From: Dillenia suffruticosa
Lineage: Eukaryota > Streptophyta > Magnoliopsida > Dilleniales > Dilleniaceae
Reading direction: 5' to 3'
NCBI GenBank assembly: GCA_033439265.1
Contig: JAVTVX010000020.1
Coordinates: forward strand, 14,030,001 to 14,094,000
Length of the DNA: 64,000 nt
A program made the translations under genes and the position numbers. The notes below the pieces were generated by a model. The model had not been told where the DNA came from. It worked only from the letters and a program-made list of their open reading frames with translations, and searched no databases. Numbering within the stretch: the stretch's first letter is position 1; each line of letters opens with the position of its first letter. Shown in pieces: positions 1 to 11,259 of the stretch.

Positions 1-339
1 AGTTATATAACTTAATATTAATAATAATTAAATGATTATTATACAAATATTATATTATGAAAAAGTACATTAACTCGATAATTTGATTTAAATTGGTAAA
101 TTTATAATATAATTTATAATAATATAATTATTATATTATTTGTCTCCCAAAATATTTTTAAATTTTTACAAAATTTTTGCACTTCCACTGTAATAATCTC
201 TCTCTATTTTTATAAATAAACTTTGAAAATAAGTTTTCACGAACTTTTTCATTTTCTACACCAATTTTTTGAAAATTTTCTATTTTAATATTATATTTCA
301 AATTAAAATAAAAATAATATATTTATTTTTTAAAACTTA

Positions 340-780
340 GGTAATATGTTGGATGATTGAGTTTGTTCGACTGAACTTGGAGTAATTGTGATTTTTCGTA
401 TAATGTTCATCCCTTGTTTTTTCAAATATCTAAGATAAAACTTTACAAAATGTGAGTGAGAGGTTTAAATGAGTTAGGGAATAAGAGCTTTCAAGGGAAG
501 GATGGAGAAACTTTGAATGCAAATAAAATTTTGTAAAATATGAAGGAGAGGTTTAAATGAGTTAGGGGAGAAGAACTTTGAAGGGAAGGATGAAAAAATT
601 TTGAGTTAGAGATTTCGACTGAATTGAATTTATAATATATCATTTTTACAAACAAATTTTTAAAATCTCGCTTTCACGCTTTTTCTCCCGCCTCTTTTTT
701 CATTATTGCGTTTTTAAATTTCTCACAATTTTTTATATTTTTAATTAATACCGCATTGTGATTTTTATTATTTACTTACA
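340..780 (+). repeat. Left arm of an internal inverted repeat in the CACTA-like element
   Basis: This stretch matches the reverse complement of about 2850-3200 at roughly 70% by eye, including a GTTGTGATT-like core and a run of C- and T-rich sequence around CTCCCGCC. The same sequence recurs at 27380-27800. It shows that the element has long, partly mirrored arms. Confidence 0.55.
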
Positions 781-1245
781 AAGTATTTACTAACTATTTA
801 CTATATTTCACAATTTTTTCCCCTTTTTTTCTCTCTTTTTTTCTTAATCACTATATTATTATACTCATTGCCTTCATTTCTCTATAGTTCTCATGCAATG
901 TAATTTTTAGAATTAATTTTTAGAATTTGTTAAGTTTTTCATATCTATACTCTACAACTCTTTATAAATAGTAGAGTATTCGCGGTTTATCTTGGCAGAT
1001 TTATCTAATTAAACAAATGATTAAATTTAGTTTTTACTTAAATTTTCATATCAAAATACCAATTATACTGTTTCCATTTGTTAATATCATTATACTTATT
1101 TATTACATGATGAATAAACCACATAATAAAGTTTTTATTATGATTTACTATAAAGTTTCAATCATGATTGATTTGTTTTTCGAACATATTATATTCACTT
1201 CATATAAAATAGTACATAGGATATTGACTTTAATAGAGTTTAATA

Positions 1246-1248
<3 letters not shown>

Positions 1249-1300
<52 letters not shown>
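1249..1300. repeat. (AT)n microsatellite
   Basis: About 26 uninterrupted AT dinucleotides inside the CACTA-like element. The open frame crossing it is low-complexity and not a gene. Confidence 0.95.
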
Positions 1301-1303
<3 letters not shown>

Positions 1304-2324
1304 AGTATATATTTACACTCGCAATTGAGTCACTATTAAGTAGTATGTATCGAATAGTATGTATTTATAGTATTTGTCATCTCTTTTAAGAATAATATTT
1401 TAAAAAATAATATCAAGTTATATAATAATAAATTTAAGATTGTACCATTCACCAACAACTAACAATATCGTGTTTATTAGTTGTACTACCCACTAACAAT
1501 ATCCATCTCACCCACTAACAAGTGATATGATAAGATAGAACAAACATTTACTTAATTGCTCAATTACCATTATTGGCATTTAGACACCAAGACAAAGCTA
1601 ATGTTGCTAGGGGCGAAAATAAAATTTATATTGCACTAGTAATATTATTTTTGGATAGATACTCAATGTCAGATTTAATCTATTTCAATAATTAAAGTAA
1701 TCAATTTTAGAAAAACGCAATTGATGTTTAGGTAATACCTCTTAGTTCATCCCGTTAATCTTACAAGTAGTTTAACCAAATTTGACAATAAAATAATCTA
1801 AAATTTTCGCCCAAATTTTGTCAAAGGTAGAACATCATACACAATGAATTTTATTTTTCAAGCGATTTGATTAATTTTGTTAAAGTTATCATATCATCTT
1901 CCAACCATAATGAGACAATGAATTTTAATGAATTTTATTTGAATTTGATGGTAAGGTGGTTTGATTTTTCTGACACAAAGTTAATTTAATTTAATAATTA
2001 TTTTAGATTGTTTTTGTTTAAATAGAAATAAACAAAGAGAGTAAAAAAGAAAGAAAAAAAGAGAAATAGACATATAGTAAGTAAGTAACATGATAATTTG
2101 GTGCCAAAACTAAATTTTTCGCGATTGAAACAAAAAACAAATAAAAAATATTGACGGTTGATTGATATCAAAATGAAAAATATTTTTAGGATTTTAACAA
2201 AATTTACTGCATAATTTTTATGAGAATTACTTGATTGATTAAATATTATTATAATTTTTAAATAATAATATTAATAATTTAAAATAAAAATATATAAATT
2301 ACTAATTTAATAATATATTAATTT

Positions 2325-2530
2325 ATGTGGGCGCTTCTATGTATTCATGCCCCATGCTAGGGCGCCTGCGTTGGCATGGCCGGGCGCCCGCGCAGGCGTT
2401 TGCATGTACTGTTGCCTTACGCGGGGGCATATGCCACTCATGCCATGCGGGCACCCACTTACACATTTGCATGGGCTACCATGCATATCGCGCAGGCGCC
2501 CGTGTAGGCATGCATCATGGGGCGAGCACT
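2325..2530. other. GC-rich island inside the AT-rich CACTA-like element
   Basis: About 200 bases rich in GGGCGCC, GCGCAGGCG and GCATG motifs, several of them palindromic or repeated, sit between AT-rich flanks. Short open frames in three phases overlap here and none resembles a known protein. A similar but not identical island lies at 28890-28995 in the second family member. Its origin (captured DNA or minisatellite) is unknown. Confidence 0.7.
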
Positions 2531-2849
2531 GGTCTTTCAATCAATAATACTATAATTAATATATAAAAAATTTTAAATATAAATTATATAGAATAATGGT
2601 ATAATTAATATTATTAATTTAAATAATGTAATAATATAAAATTAAATGTTTTTAATATAATTTAGTAATAATATTATAATATAACATAGTAAGAATATTG
2701 TAATATTGTAGTAATAGTTGGTAAAAGAAACAAAAATACAAATGAAAATACAAAATGTTTGATGATGTAATAAAAAAAGAGTGGTAGATTAAGATGAAAT
2801 TAAACTCTAAGGTGGTAAAAACTTGATGATTTAAAGGCGGTAAAAATGT

Positions 2850-3200
2850 TAAAAAAAGCGGGAAAAATTGACGGATTTTTTGAAAATTTTGAAAATTTAT
2901 TTGGGTGGTAAAATAAACCAAATATTATATAAATCATTCCCTCTGAACCCTCTTTTCCTTCCTCCCCTCAAAACCTCTTCTCTCCGCTCAAAACTCTTGT
3001 TTGTGAATCAACCAAAATTTTCGTGAAACAAGTAATCACATATTTTTTAAAATAAAATTTGGATTATATTATATTTTAAAATATTTTAAATTTTCACAGT
3101 TTGTACTCATTTTGAATGAATTAAATGAAATATGAGTATTTTTGAAGAATCACAACCATCCTAGAGCAACTTGACTTTGAAGAAACCCAATTGTCTGGTT
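2850..3200 (-). repeat. Right arm of the internal inverted repeat
   Basis: The reverse complement resembles 340-780. The match is best around GTTGTGATTCTTC and the CCCGC-containing tract. It is old and gapped. Confidence 0.5.
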
Positions 3201-3639
3201 TAATTCAGATTTAAGTACGAATATTATTTCTTTGTTTTCACACAATATTACTAATTTCAATTTCAATTTTGTTTTTAATAATAATCCAAATTATTTGTAT
3301 TCTTAACTCCCAACCAATAATTGTTATCTCTACGTGACTACATCCAAAAGATAATATTTTTATTTATAATAATTTTTATTTTTATGAATAGATTGACATA
3401 CTCCATCCAGAAAAGATAATATTTTTTTATAACTATTTTTATCAATAGATTGACATGAATGTTGATATTGCGACTCAATTATTTTTGGGGCAGAAGATAT
3501 GCCGAAGAGAAGAGAAGAGAAGATATATAGTTATTTGATATGTAATATTTTTTTTTCTTATTCTACTAATGTATCAATTATTCTCAATAATATAAAATAT
3601 TATATTATTTTACTAATTTCTTTATTTTATAGTTTATAA

Positions 3640-4110
3640 CATTTTCTAAAATGTCAGCATGTGTGGTAATCGTACAGTATTTGATAACTGATGAAATAGT
3701 AACATTTGCTAACGGATAAATGACTACAGTAACCGATATAACATATGAATATATGTACTAACCAACCATAAATGACTAACCGATGATAAAAGATAATAAT
3801 TGTGGTAACCGAGTAGTAATAGAGTGGTAACTGACGATAAAAGTTATAATATTTCCTAACATATAAATAACCGTTTCTAAATGGTAGTTACATTTCTTAA
3901 CAGTTATATAGTAACCGACAATAAAAGATAATAGTTGTGCTAACCGAGTGATAATAACCGAGTCGTAACCGAGTGGTAATCAAAATTAAGTAGTAACTGA
4001 ATAGTAACCAAATAGTAACCGAATGGTAACTGATGATAAAATATAGTAATTTTTATCTATACTTAGATTAGTTTTACCAACACTTTCTGACCGTCACTAT
4101 AAATATATGA
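3640..4110. repeat. Subterminal repeat array of the CACTA-like element
   Basis: Many degenerate copies of a short unit around GTAACCGA and GATAAAAGATAATA occur in this stretch, next to the terminus. Clusters of short subterminal repeats are typical transposase-binding regions of CACTA (En/Spm) elements. The same units in the opposite orientation fill 26320-26900. Confidence 0.7.
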
Positions 4111-4503
4111 CATGCTCTAACGGTTATTAAGATTGTCGGTATAAATTTATCCCGACTGGTGTATAGCCAACTAAAATCCTATCTGTTGGAGAAGGATCTG
4201 CGAACGGTTTTAGTTGATTTACCAGACGATTTTTATCTGTTTGAATAAGTCATTTATTTTGTAATGTATGATCTTACAATTAACTCCTCTTGGAACACCA
4301 TAACTAAATAGCCCCTTAGAAATAAAGAATCGTACTCTATTAAATATGATACGATGAATTTATACGAGTATTCTAATTTTCTTTTGATTATTCTCTTTTC
4401 AAATAACAATCTATATTCTTAATAGTACGTCTTCATCCATAGTTTTTACCACCCCACATTAGATGTGATATGGTGAAACCCTAAATTTAATCACGTGATG
4501 TAG

Positions 4504-4727
4504 CTTTTTTTTTGATACCATATTTTGGACAATGATCGGTATTTAAATTTTATTTCAATTAATTCGGATCGACCACTGTAGTGATTCCTTTTTGGAGGGT
4601 GGTGTCTCTCCACAGGGAACGCTCTATACACATAAGAGCCCGATACTCCCAGTGAGAGTCGAATGTTGATCATATTTAAGGAAACTCAATCCCACATCTA
4701 ATTGAACCAAACCTACGTCGGTGAGGA
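4504..4727 (-). mobile_element. SINE-like retroposon
   Basis: Read on the minus strand, this 224-bp stretch ends in an A-rich tail (poly-T at 4505-4514 on the plus strand). It is flanked by matching GATGTAG copies at 4497-4503 and 4728-4734, consistent with a short target duplication. Near its head the minus strand carries ATTCGACTCTC, close to the tRNA-type B-box GGTTCGANTCC. The A-box is not convincing, so the tRNA ancestry is an inference. It could instead be a fragment of another repeat. Confidence 0.5.
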
Positions 4728-5181
4728 GATGTAGATTTTGTGAAAGAATTGAAACTCACAAATTTGAAGCCAGATTAAATTATGGAAGATTTGTTGGGAT
4801 CCAAAAAATGTGTTCGTTCGGATATCACTTTTATCTTCCTAAAAAACAAAAATTGTTACGAGTCAAGATGCCATTTTCATTGATAGCAGGCATAAGAAAG
4901 GAAAATAGCATTGAACGAGGTGTCGCTTAACTAACTGAACACAAATCCTTAAAATTGAACTCCAACAAAAGTTCAAATAAATATAGAAGTAAATTTTATT
5001 GGGTGCAAAGTGAATTATATTTTGTAAGAATTATCAGGCGATCTGAAAATTGTCCATAAGTACTGTTTGATTTGTAAGGTCGGTTTTGATTCAGTTGTTG
5101 CCTTTCGTAGGTGTGGATGCTTTGTAATGAGTCTTTTTATCTTTTATGGGTGGGCGGACGCCATTAGTCACACAATAAGCC

Positions 5182-5217
5182 CATGCAAGCAACACGTGTT
5201 GACAACACTGGTGCATG
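5182..5217 (+). promoter_or_regulatory. RY / G-box cluster upstream of the steroleosin-like gene
   Basis: Two CATGCA-type RY cores (CATGCA at 5182-5187 and TGCATG at 5212-5217) flank ACACGTGT at 5192-5199, a G-box/ABRE core. RY plus ABRE pairing is the known signature of ABI3/FUS3- and ABA-controlled seed-maturation promoters, which fits an oil-body protein gene. The cluster lies about 190-220 bases before the start codon. Confidence 0.6.
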
Positions 5218-5348
5218 GATAAAGCCGATGTGCTAATTCATCTTCACACCACATGTCAAAGTTTAATCATCCTTTTGTCTATCCTCTTCTTTTTCCTCAA
5301 GATTATTTGTCACTTGTTTGCTCTTTCCCTTCATCTTCAACACAATCT

Positions 5349-5354
5349 TTATAA

Positions 5355-5387
<33 letters not shown>

Positions 5388-5388
5388 A
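5349..5388 (+). promoter_or_regulatory. Core promoter: TATA-like motif and CT-rich leader
   Basis: TTATAATC at 5349-5356 lies about 50 bases before the ATG, followed by a (CT)n run at 5355-5388. CT-rich leaders are common at plant transcription starts. The start site itself cannot be read from sequence. Confidence 0.5.
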
Positions 5389-5404
5389 GGGTAATTATAA
5401 TATA

Positions 5405-5745
5405 ATGGATCTGATAAACTCGGTGCTAAACGTATTAGTGCCGCCGGCGAGTCAGGTGATGCTAGCATTTGCATGGCCAGCCTTGTGTTTCATAAGCGCG
5501 TGTGAGTGGCTCTACAACAATTTCTGTTGTGAAGATATGGAGGACAAGGTTGTAGTCATCACTGGTGCTTCTTCTGGTATTGGAGAGGTAAATTCCCTTT
5601 TTTCTTATATATATTTGCTTATAAATAAATAAACGAAATGCCATTTATAAGGACCCAATTCAATTCTACAACCGCGAAATGTTTTATTTATTTATTTAAG
5701 AGCCAATTTAGAATGATTTGGAAAAGCCAAGCTTTGGTCTTAAAA

Positions 5746-5843
<98 letters not shown>

Positions 5844-8800
5844 AGATTGATCAATTGGAAAATAAGAAATACACACCCAAGATGAATTGGAGAAGTGATT
5901 GGTTGTGATGGATCTTCTCAATTGGAAAATCCCCTTTATGGCTAATAAATATTCCAACTTCACCCGACCCACTCATCAAATTATTTTGTTTCAAAGCCAA
6001 CCACGGGATGGTTCATCCCATTTAGATCTTTAAATTCACTGATAATGAAAGATTCGAATTGCAAGGGTAAGGTATTTTACAGGGTTGCCTTCGACTCTCT
6101 TTGGATGGCCTAAATTATCATCTTCTCTGGGATCAAATGGCCACTGCTTGCCCGTTGGGTGAAATGAAACCTTGGTGCGTGTGTATATATATAGCTTCAC
6201 TTAAAAAAGAAACACTTTTGGACAAGCTTGTTACTCATAGGTCGGGCTTGTAACTCTTTTTTGTGATGCAATATTTCTTGTGACGATAGAAATTAAGTTG
6301 CAATAGAATTTTACTTTTTATGATTTTTTTTTAATAGTGATACTTTCTTGTGATGCTATTCATTAGCATATCAAATGAAACATGTAATGCTGGCTTTAGC
6401 ACGTTTACTTTGAGCCCTCACTTGAACAATGCTGCCTTTGGCAAACCCCCAAAGCTATTTCTACTCTGCCCAACTAAATAAGTGGTGTGCATGGCCGATG
6501 GCTTGGATGGAGAATTTGTAAAAACAGAATTTTATCTTTAAAATATGTCACGTTTTTGTTATTTAGGATGCCGTCATTTGACACATCACTTACATTATAC
6601 CATCAATTAAACACAGGAATTCAGGATGAGCAATATACAGATAAACTTATCATTAAGAAGAGATCCAACTGCAAAACTTTAAAATGACCAATAAAGACGT
6701 CAACAACTTTATCATTAGGTTGTAAACTAATAAAAAAGCAATTCTAAAGAAGGGTATTAAACTATAGCGTGTTTGTCCTTGGATCCATCTACTCAACAAG
6801 GGCATGACAACTACCTGCCTACCTTGTAATCCAAGGGTAGCACTTCCCCAAACGAGTTTAGAAGTTGACACTCCCATCGACAAGTCAACTAATCTTAGAC
6901 AAATTTGTAAGCGTGATTGAGTTCATGTTGGCCTTTGTATAAATACTAATGGGTATTTGTCTGTTTCCTATAAGTTAAACCTTTATAGTTTCATAAAGCT
7001 CATACAGATATAATTCTTTCAGTGAACAGTGAACTGCCACCATTTTTTTTCTTATTATCCATTTCTTTGGAAGGACAAATTTGTAAAGCTAGTGTCACAC
7101 TCTTCTTGATACATTGTTAGGAAAAGTTCTCTATCCACACCACGCATACATCCCAGTTACCCCATTTACTTGAATGCGTTTATATTGACAATGTCATTGT
7201 TTGCACGTGTTAGCAAATTGCATACGAGTATGCTAAAAGAGGAGCAAATCTTGTGTTAGTTGCACGGAGAGAGCATCGACTTCGAGGGATTGCTGAGAAT
7301 GCAAGACTCATGGGAGCGAAGCATGCCATGATCATGGCTGCAGATGTTGTCAAGGAAGACGATTGCAAGAGATTTATCAATGAAACCATAAACTTCTATG
7401 GACGAGGTGAGTACTTTTGTTGCTACAGTTTATAGTAGTCTTTTCTTGTGCAAATACAGCAGCACTTGTATACAAACATCTCTATGGATTTTCATCAACT
7501 GCCAATATCTTTCTGCTAAGATATCATACAAAGAGGCTAATGATAATCTTTGGTCCTAAAGAATATGTTTCCCACCTTTCCTTCTAGCATGACACAAGCA
7601 CTGAATATAAATCGTACTATGGTTTCCCAAAAGAAATACGAGAACTTTTGCGTCCATATAAGATAAGAGCAATGTTAATTATTTGGTTTGAAATTATGAG
7701 AAATCAGAGCTAATAGGAGTTCTTGTAACAGTCTATTCTCTTGGTTCTGCAGTGGATCATCTGGTAAACACTGCAAGTTTGGGCCATACATTCTATTTTG
7801 AAGAAGTTAATGATACATCAGTATTTCCTCTTTTGATGGTAAGTAATCAACATCAATGATATTCTAGACTTGATGCTCTGTTCTGAGCTGTTGCTACTTA
7901 AAGGTCAAGGCTTCCAGCTTTCAATTCAATTAATTTACATCTTTTCAAGAACCTTTTAGTAGGAAATTGGTTTTGGGTTGATTGATTGTTTCATTGCAGG
8001 ACATAAACTTTTGGGGGAATGTGTATCCTACATATGTTGCTCTTCCTTATCTCAGAGAAAGCAATGGCCGAGTCATAGTGAATGCTTCTGTTGAAAGCTG
8101 GTTACCATTGCCTAGAATGAGCTTATACGCAGTGAGTGTACATTAGTTAAAGTATTGGTCAGCAGATTTCTCTCTCTCTCTCTTGCACAAAATTACATAG
8201 CTCCTCTGTTTTCAATAGCGTTGAACTCTGTCATCTCTGGTGTAGTCCTAGGTCCCAAACAAATGATATTTATAGCTAATGTCATTCATGAAACATTGAC
8301 TAATTTTAATGAACTCCTTAATTTGCCACTTTGATTGGAAGTTTCTAGATGCAGTTCTTAGGATGTGTTCTCATCTTATAAGTCTTTGAAGAGTTTCGTT
8401 GACGACATTCCACAACAAGATCACTCCTAGATTGTTCTCCTTTTCAAGTTTATTGGTTTTTCAATTTTTGACCTGATACAAAGAACCTCTGTAAATTCTC
8501 TTTTCTTGCAATGTATAGGCAGCAAAGGCAGCTTTACTGAATTTCTATGAAACACTACGATTTGAAGTGACAGACGAAGTTGGAATAACTATAGCTACAC
8601 ATGGTTGGATTGGGAGTGAGATGACAAGAGGCAGGTTCATGATAGAGGATGGTGCAGATATGCAATGGAAGGAAGAAAGAGAAGTAAGTTCACTTTAAAA
8701 AGGATCAAAACTAGTACCTTTACTTTCAAAAGAGAGAATGTTTCAAGACTAATTATCTTCTACTCATTTAACCTGCTCCTTGTTATGCCGGATCCTTATT

Positions 8801-9466
8801 AAATATGGGCATGCAGAGATACGCAAATAATTCGACATTCTTTCCTACTTCTGCATCATGACAGTTACTACTATTAAATCTGTTTATACTGTTATTACTA
8901 TAAGCTGTTTACCATAATTTAAGACATATATATAAACCATTCTAATAGAGATTTCACCTCAAAATGGATCACAATAGCACTGAATATATTTGGCTGGCAC
9001 TTTGGGGAGATTGTTTCCTCAACATTTGGCATGTGTGGATCCATCATACTTCATTAATAAATCGCTTAATCTCAAGGTTGGTGAAAAATGGCAACAAGGT
9101 AAAATTAAGAAAAGTGATTATTTTTTATCATTTCTGTAATTATTGTGATGTCTGTGCAAGGTAAATGCATTTGGAGGGCCTATAGAGCAATTTGCAAAAC
9201 TCATCGTCGCTGGTGCTTGTCGTGGGGATGCATATGTTAAGTACCCGAGCTGGTATGATATATTCCTCCTTTATAGGGTATTCGCACCAAATATTCTTCA
9301 ATGGACATTTCGCTTGCTTTTTGCATCTTATGACGCAAGAAGAAGTACTTCACTTGTTGGCGTGGGAAGGCACCACCATTTGGAGGGTACCTCTCCTAGG
9401 AAGCGCCTTACAGGGTCCCCTACCTTCACCCGCCAAACCCCATTCCAACAACAAAAGGTCGAATGA
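5405..9466 (+). CDS. Steroleosin / 11-beta-hydroxysteroid dehydrogenase-like, six exons
   Basis: Exons 5405-5587, 7214-7406, 7753-7838, 8000-8131, 8519-8683 and 9161-9466 join with GT-AG junctions into a 354-residue protein, normal for plant HSD/steroleosins (about 350). Residues 9-32 form a hydrophobic segment with a proline pair (PPAS), as in the oil-body anchor with its proline knob. The short-chain dehydrogenase core follows: TGASSGIG at 53-60 (cofactor loop), ARR at 78-80 (favours NADP), NTAS at 131-134, then Ser184, Tyr197 and Lys201 (YAAAK) as the catalytic set. The known family role is NADP-dependent sterol oxidation or reduction at seed oil bodies, linked to brassinosteroid responses; the substrate here is inferred. 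The frame is intact. Intron 1 is 1.6 kb and holds a (GA)n run. The gene converges on the ERF gene downstream. The first ATG directly precedes the anchor and is the natural start. Confidence 0.93.
5751..5846. repeat. (GA)n microsatellite in intron 1 of the steroleosin-like gene
   Basis: Roughly 45 GA units. The run is in the intron and does not touch either splice site. The Glu-Arg and Leu-Ser repeat frames that cross it are artefacts. Confidence 0.95.
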
Positions 9467-10418
9467 GTTTGGAAGGCTGAGAATGAACATTGATGATGCT
9501 GTGGGGCTTGTAATGCATGTGCAAAACTCACTTCTTTATAGTGAACTTGTTTCATAAAGAATAACCAGTGTAGAACACTGTGTTCCTTTGTCACAGATGA
9601 TATGGATTGGATGGAGTTCAGAGAAGGGCGCAATCATGGATGTCCTACAGGAAATATATATATATATTTTTTTTATAGCTGTATAACTTTTTTTTTTGGA
9701 TATTTTAATTTCAGAAAGTGACTTTTATTAAATTTTACTCTCATCCCTTGAGATTTTTTCTTCTCGATCTAGATTTTAGAATTCAGACTTGGAAAATGAG
9801 ATGACTGAAATCGGTTAGTTCACCCTCCCAATCTTTGTAAATTTTAGATCTCTGTCTTTGAAAAAATCTAATTTTTGTTTCTCCTTTATTTATTTTCTAA
9901 GGCTCTCAAGATAGCTCCTAATAATAAAGTTTTCTCTACATTATTACTTGGTGGGTAAAAGATGAGCATATTTTTATTCCAAAACTTGTTTACTATTAAA
10001 AGAAGGGGGAGGGGAGTTCTACCAACTGATAAATCGTTCTGCTTTGGTTTTATGTTGCATCTGTAGAAACAAAGAAGAGAGGGAGAGAGAGAGAGAGAGA
10101 GAGACCGAGAGATTTAAGAAGGAAAGAGAAATTTTTTGACAATTTTAAAACAGTTAATATCTGGTGTTTAATACTAACTTATAACTGAATGGGATATGCC
10201 TCCTCATCGTGCAAAGGCGGACAATTAGTGGAATATCAAATCAATGATATACTGAAATTTTGATAAACTTAGGATTATTTCCAACGGCTTTCTTTTTCTC
10301 AGCAAGTCCTCTTATCTTCATTGGCAATTTGAGTTAGGGGTCAAAACAAGTTACGCCACACACTCAACTCGCAGTTTTCTTCAATCCCAAGAAAGAGAGT
10401 GAATTCTTGTATAGCTAA
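9467..10418. other. Spacer between convergent genes
   Basis: It holds the 3' flanks of the dehydrogenase and ERF genes, AT-rich stretches and a short (GA)n run at about 10080-10104. I see no further gene. Confidence 0.7.
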
Positions 10419-10925
10419 CTAGAGATAGTCATCAACAGAGATGCTCAAAGCCTCTTGATCATCTTGTTGTGTCTCAGTCCCACATTCTCCCCAGCAGTGG
10501 TGACCATCTTCCCAAATGTTTCTCTCGTTGATTCCATCCCTTATTAATTCCCTCCTCATTCCGCTTTCGTCTTCTGTCTTCGTCTTCTTCTTCGTCACTG
10601 CCAGTTGCGCGTCCATCTCCATGCCTGCATCTGATGCCACCCTCTGTATTGACCTTGGCGACATGTTGGTCCTCAGAGTCGATGGGACTAGTTGCGGGAA
10701 ATTAAGGCTAGTATTTTCTGGCCCACGCAAACAAAAGGAGGCAATGTCGTGGGCAATACCGGCGGCTTCAGGTGTAGAGTATGAGCCTAGCCATAGCCGG
10801 TCTTGGGTTCCCGGAACTCGGATTTCGGACACCCACTTGCCCCATTTACGACGTCTTATTCCTTTGTATTTCATCTCCGTGTTGTCCATCACTACACCAG
10901 TGATTTGTTTGGAACTAGAAGTCAT
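10419..10925 (-). CDS. AP2/ERF transcription factor, DREB group II, ERF020/ERF021-like
   Basis: Intronless, 168 residues. The protein starts MTSSSKQ and carries one AP2 DNA-binding domain at about residues 19-78: KYKGIRRRKWGKWVSEIR, then DRLWLGSYSTPEAAGIAHD and LNFPQL. The WLGSY core and the WVSEIR strand are the DNA-contacting and YRG elements. After the domain comes MSPRSIQRVASDAGM, the conserved alpha-helical motif of group II ERFs, then an acidic tail ending SVDDYL. Group II members bind DRE/GCC-type elements in the nucleus and act in stress or growth control; the exact target is not readable. A longer frame to 11036 exists, but it runs through the TATA box at 10981, so Met at 10925 is the likely start; Met13 is the alternative. 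The ERF020/021 assignment rests on remembered motifs. Confidence 0.92.
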   Translation of the reverse strand: MTSSSKQITGVVMDNTEMKYKGIRRRKWGKWVSEIRVPGTQDRLWLGSYSTPEAAGIAHDIASFCLRGPENTSLNFPQLVPSTLRTNMSPRSIQRVASDAGMEMDAQLAVTKKKTKTEDESGMRRELIRDGINERNIWEDGHHCWGECGTETQQDDQEALSISVDDYL

Positions 10926-10980
10926 ATCGAATGAATATTTTTGGATTGGAGTTGAAGAGAATGAAATGAAAAAGCCTGCC

Positions 10981-10987
10981 TTATATA
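10981..10987 (-). promoter_or_regulatory. TATA box of the ERF gene
   Basis: The minus strand reads CTATATAAGG here, 56 bases before the chosen ATG. That implies a 5' leader of about 25-30 bases and supports the start at 10925. Confidence 0.75.
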
Positions 10988-11201
10988 GTTTGAAAATCCA
11001 AATGCAAAGCCAAGCCGGAAGGTTGACCCTCCACAACGTAAACGCAGAGGGTCAAAATTTTCAAAGTTTTCAAAGTTCAAAGGATGGGAAAATCAGCAAG
11101 GGAAGAAGATAAGTGGACGGCGCTGCTGAATCCATCTTTATGTGAGCAAATAATTCTAGCAAGAATATTCAATGGGCGTCCCCCGCTAGCATCACGGATT
11201 G

Positions 11202-11202
<1 letters not shown>

Positions 11203-11258
<56 letters not shown>
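11203..11258. repeat. (GA)n microsatellite upstream of the ERF gene
   Basis: Nearly pure GA repeat, which reads (CT)n on the ERF strand, about 220 bases upstream of the TATA box. It could act as a GAGA-type element or be neutral. Confidence 0.9.

Positions 11259-11259
<1 letters not shown>

Larger units (their letters stand above)
1..4266. mobile_element. CACTA-like DNA transposon, non-autonomous, cut by the window edge
   Basis: The right terminus reads TTTTGTAATG at 4257-4266, the complement of CATTACAAAA. The last 180 bases or so are the reverse complement of the left end of the CACTA element at 26163, including a shared CTATACACCAGTCGGGAT block. Internal stretches (about 296-760 and 1390-2250) match 27380-27800 and 30480-31500 of that element in direct orientation, so both belong to one family. 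The left terminus is outside the window. No transposase reading frame is visible, so it was probably mobilised in trans. The body is very AT-rich apart from one GC-rich patch. Seen: termini and homology. Inferred: CACTA assignment, from the family termini and from the 3-bp duplication of the related copy. Confidence 0.75.

Noticed and set aside
2327-2566. Cysteine-rich small proteins on both strands
   Set aside because: Three overlapping frames in a GC-rich repetitive island; stop codons are simply rare in GC-rich DNA.
3640-4110. Short regularly repeated units as a possible CRISPR-like array
   Set aside because: Units are degenerate, spacing is irregular and they sit at a CACTA terminus in plant DNA.
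5638-5972. Glu-Arg and Leu-Ser repeat proteins on both strands
   Set aside because: They are translations of the (GA)n microsatellite in an intron.
9192-9633. Alternative frames over the last dehydrogenase exon
   Set aside because: The exon 9161-9466 continues the dehydrogenase in another frame with strong similarity; the others are shadows.
10926-11036. Longer N-terminus for the ERF protein
   Set aside because: The extension runs through the TATA box and adds sequence unlike any ERF; Met at 10925 fits the promoter spacing.
10516-11112. 198-residue plus-strand frame opposite the ERF gene
   Set aside because: It is the antisense shadow of the AP2 gene and resembles no known family.
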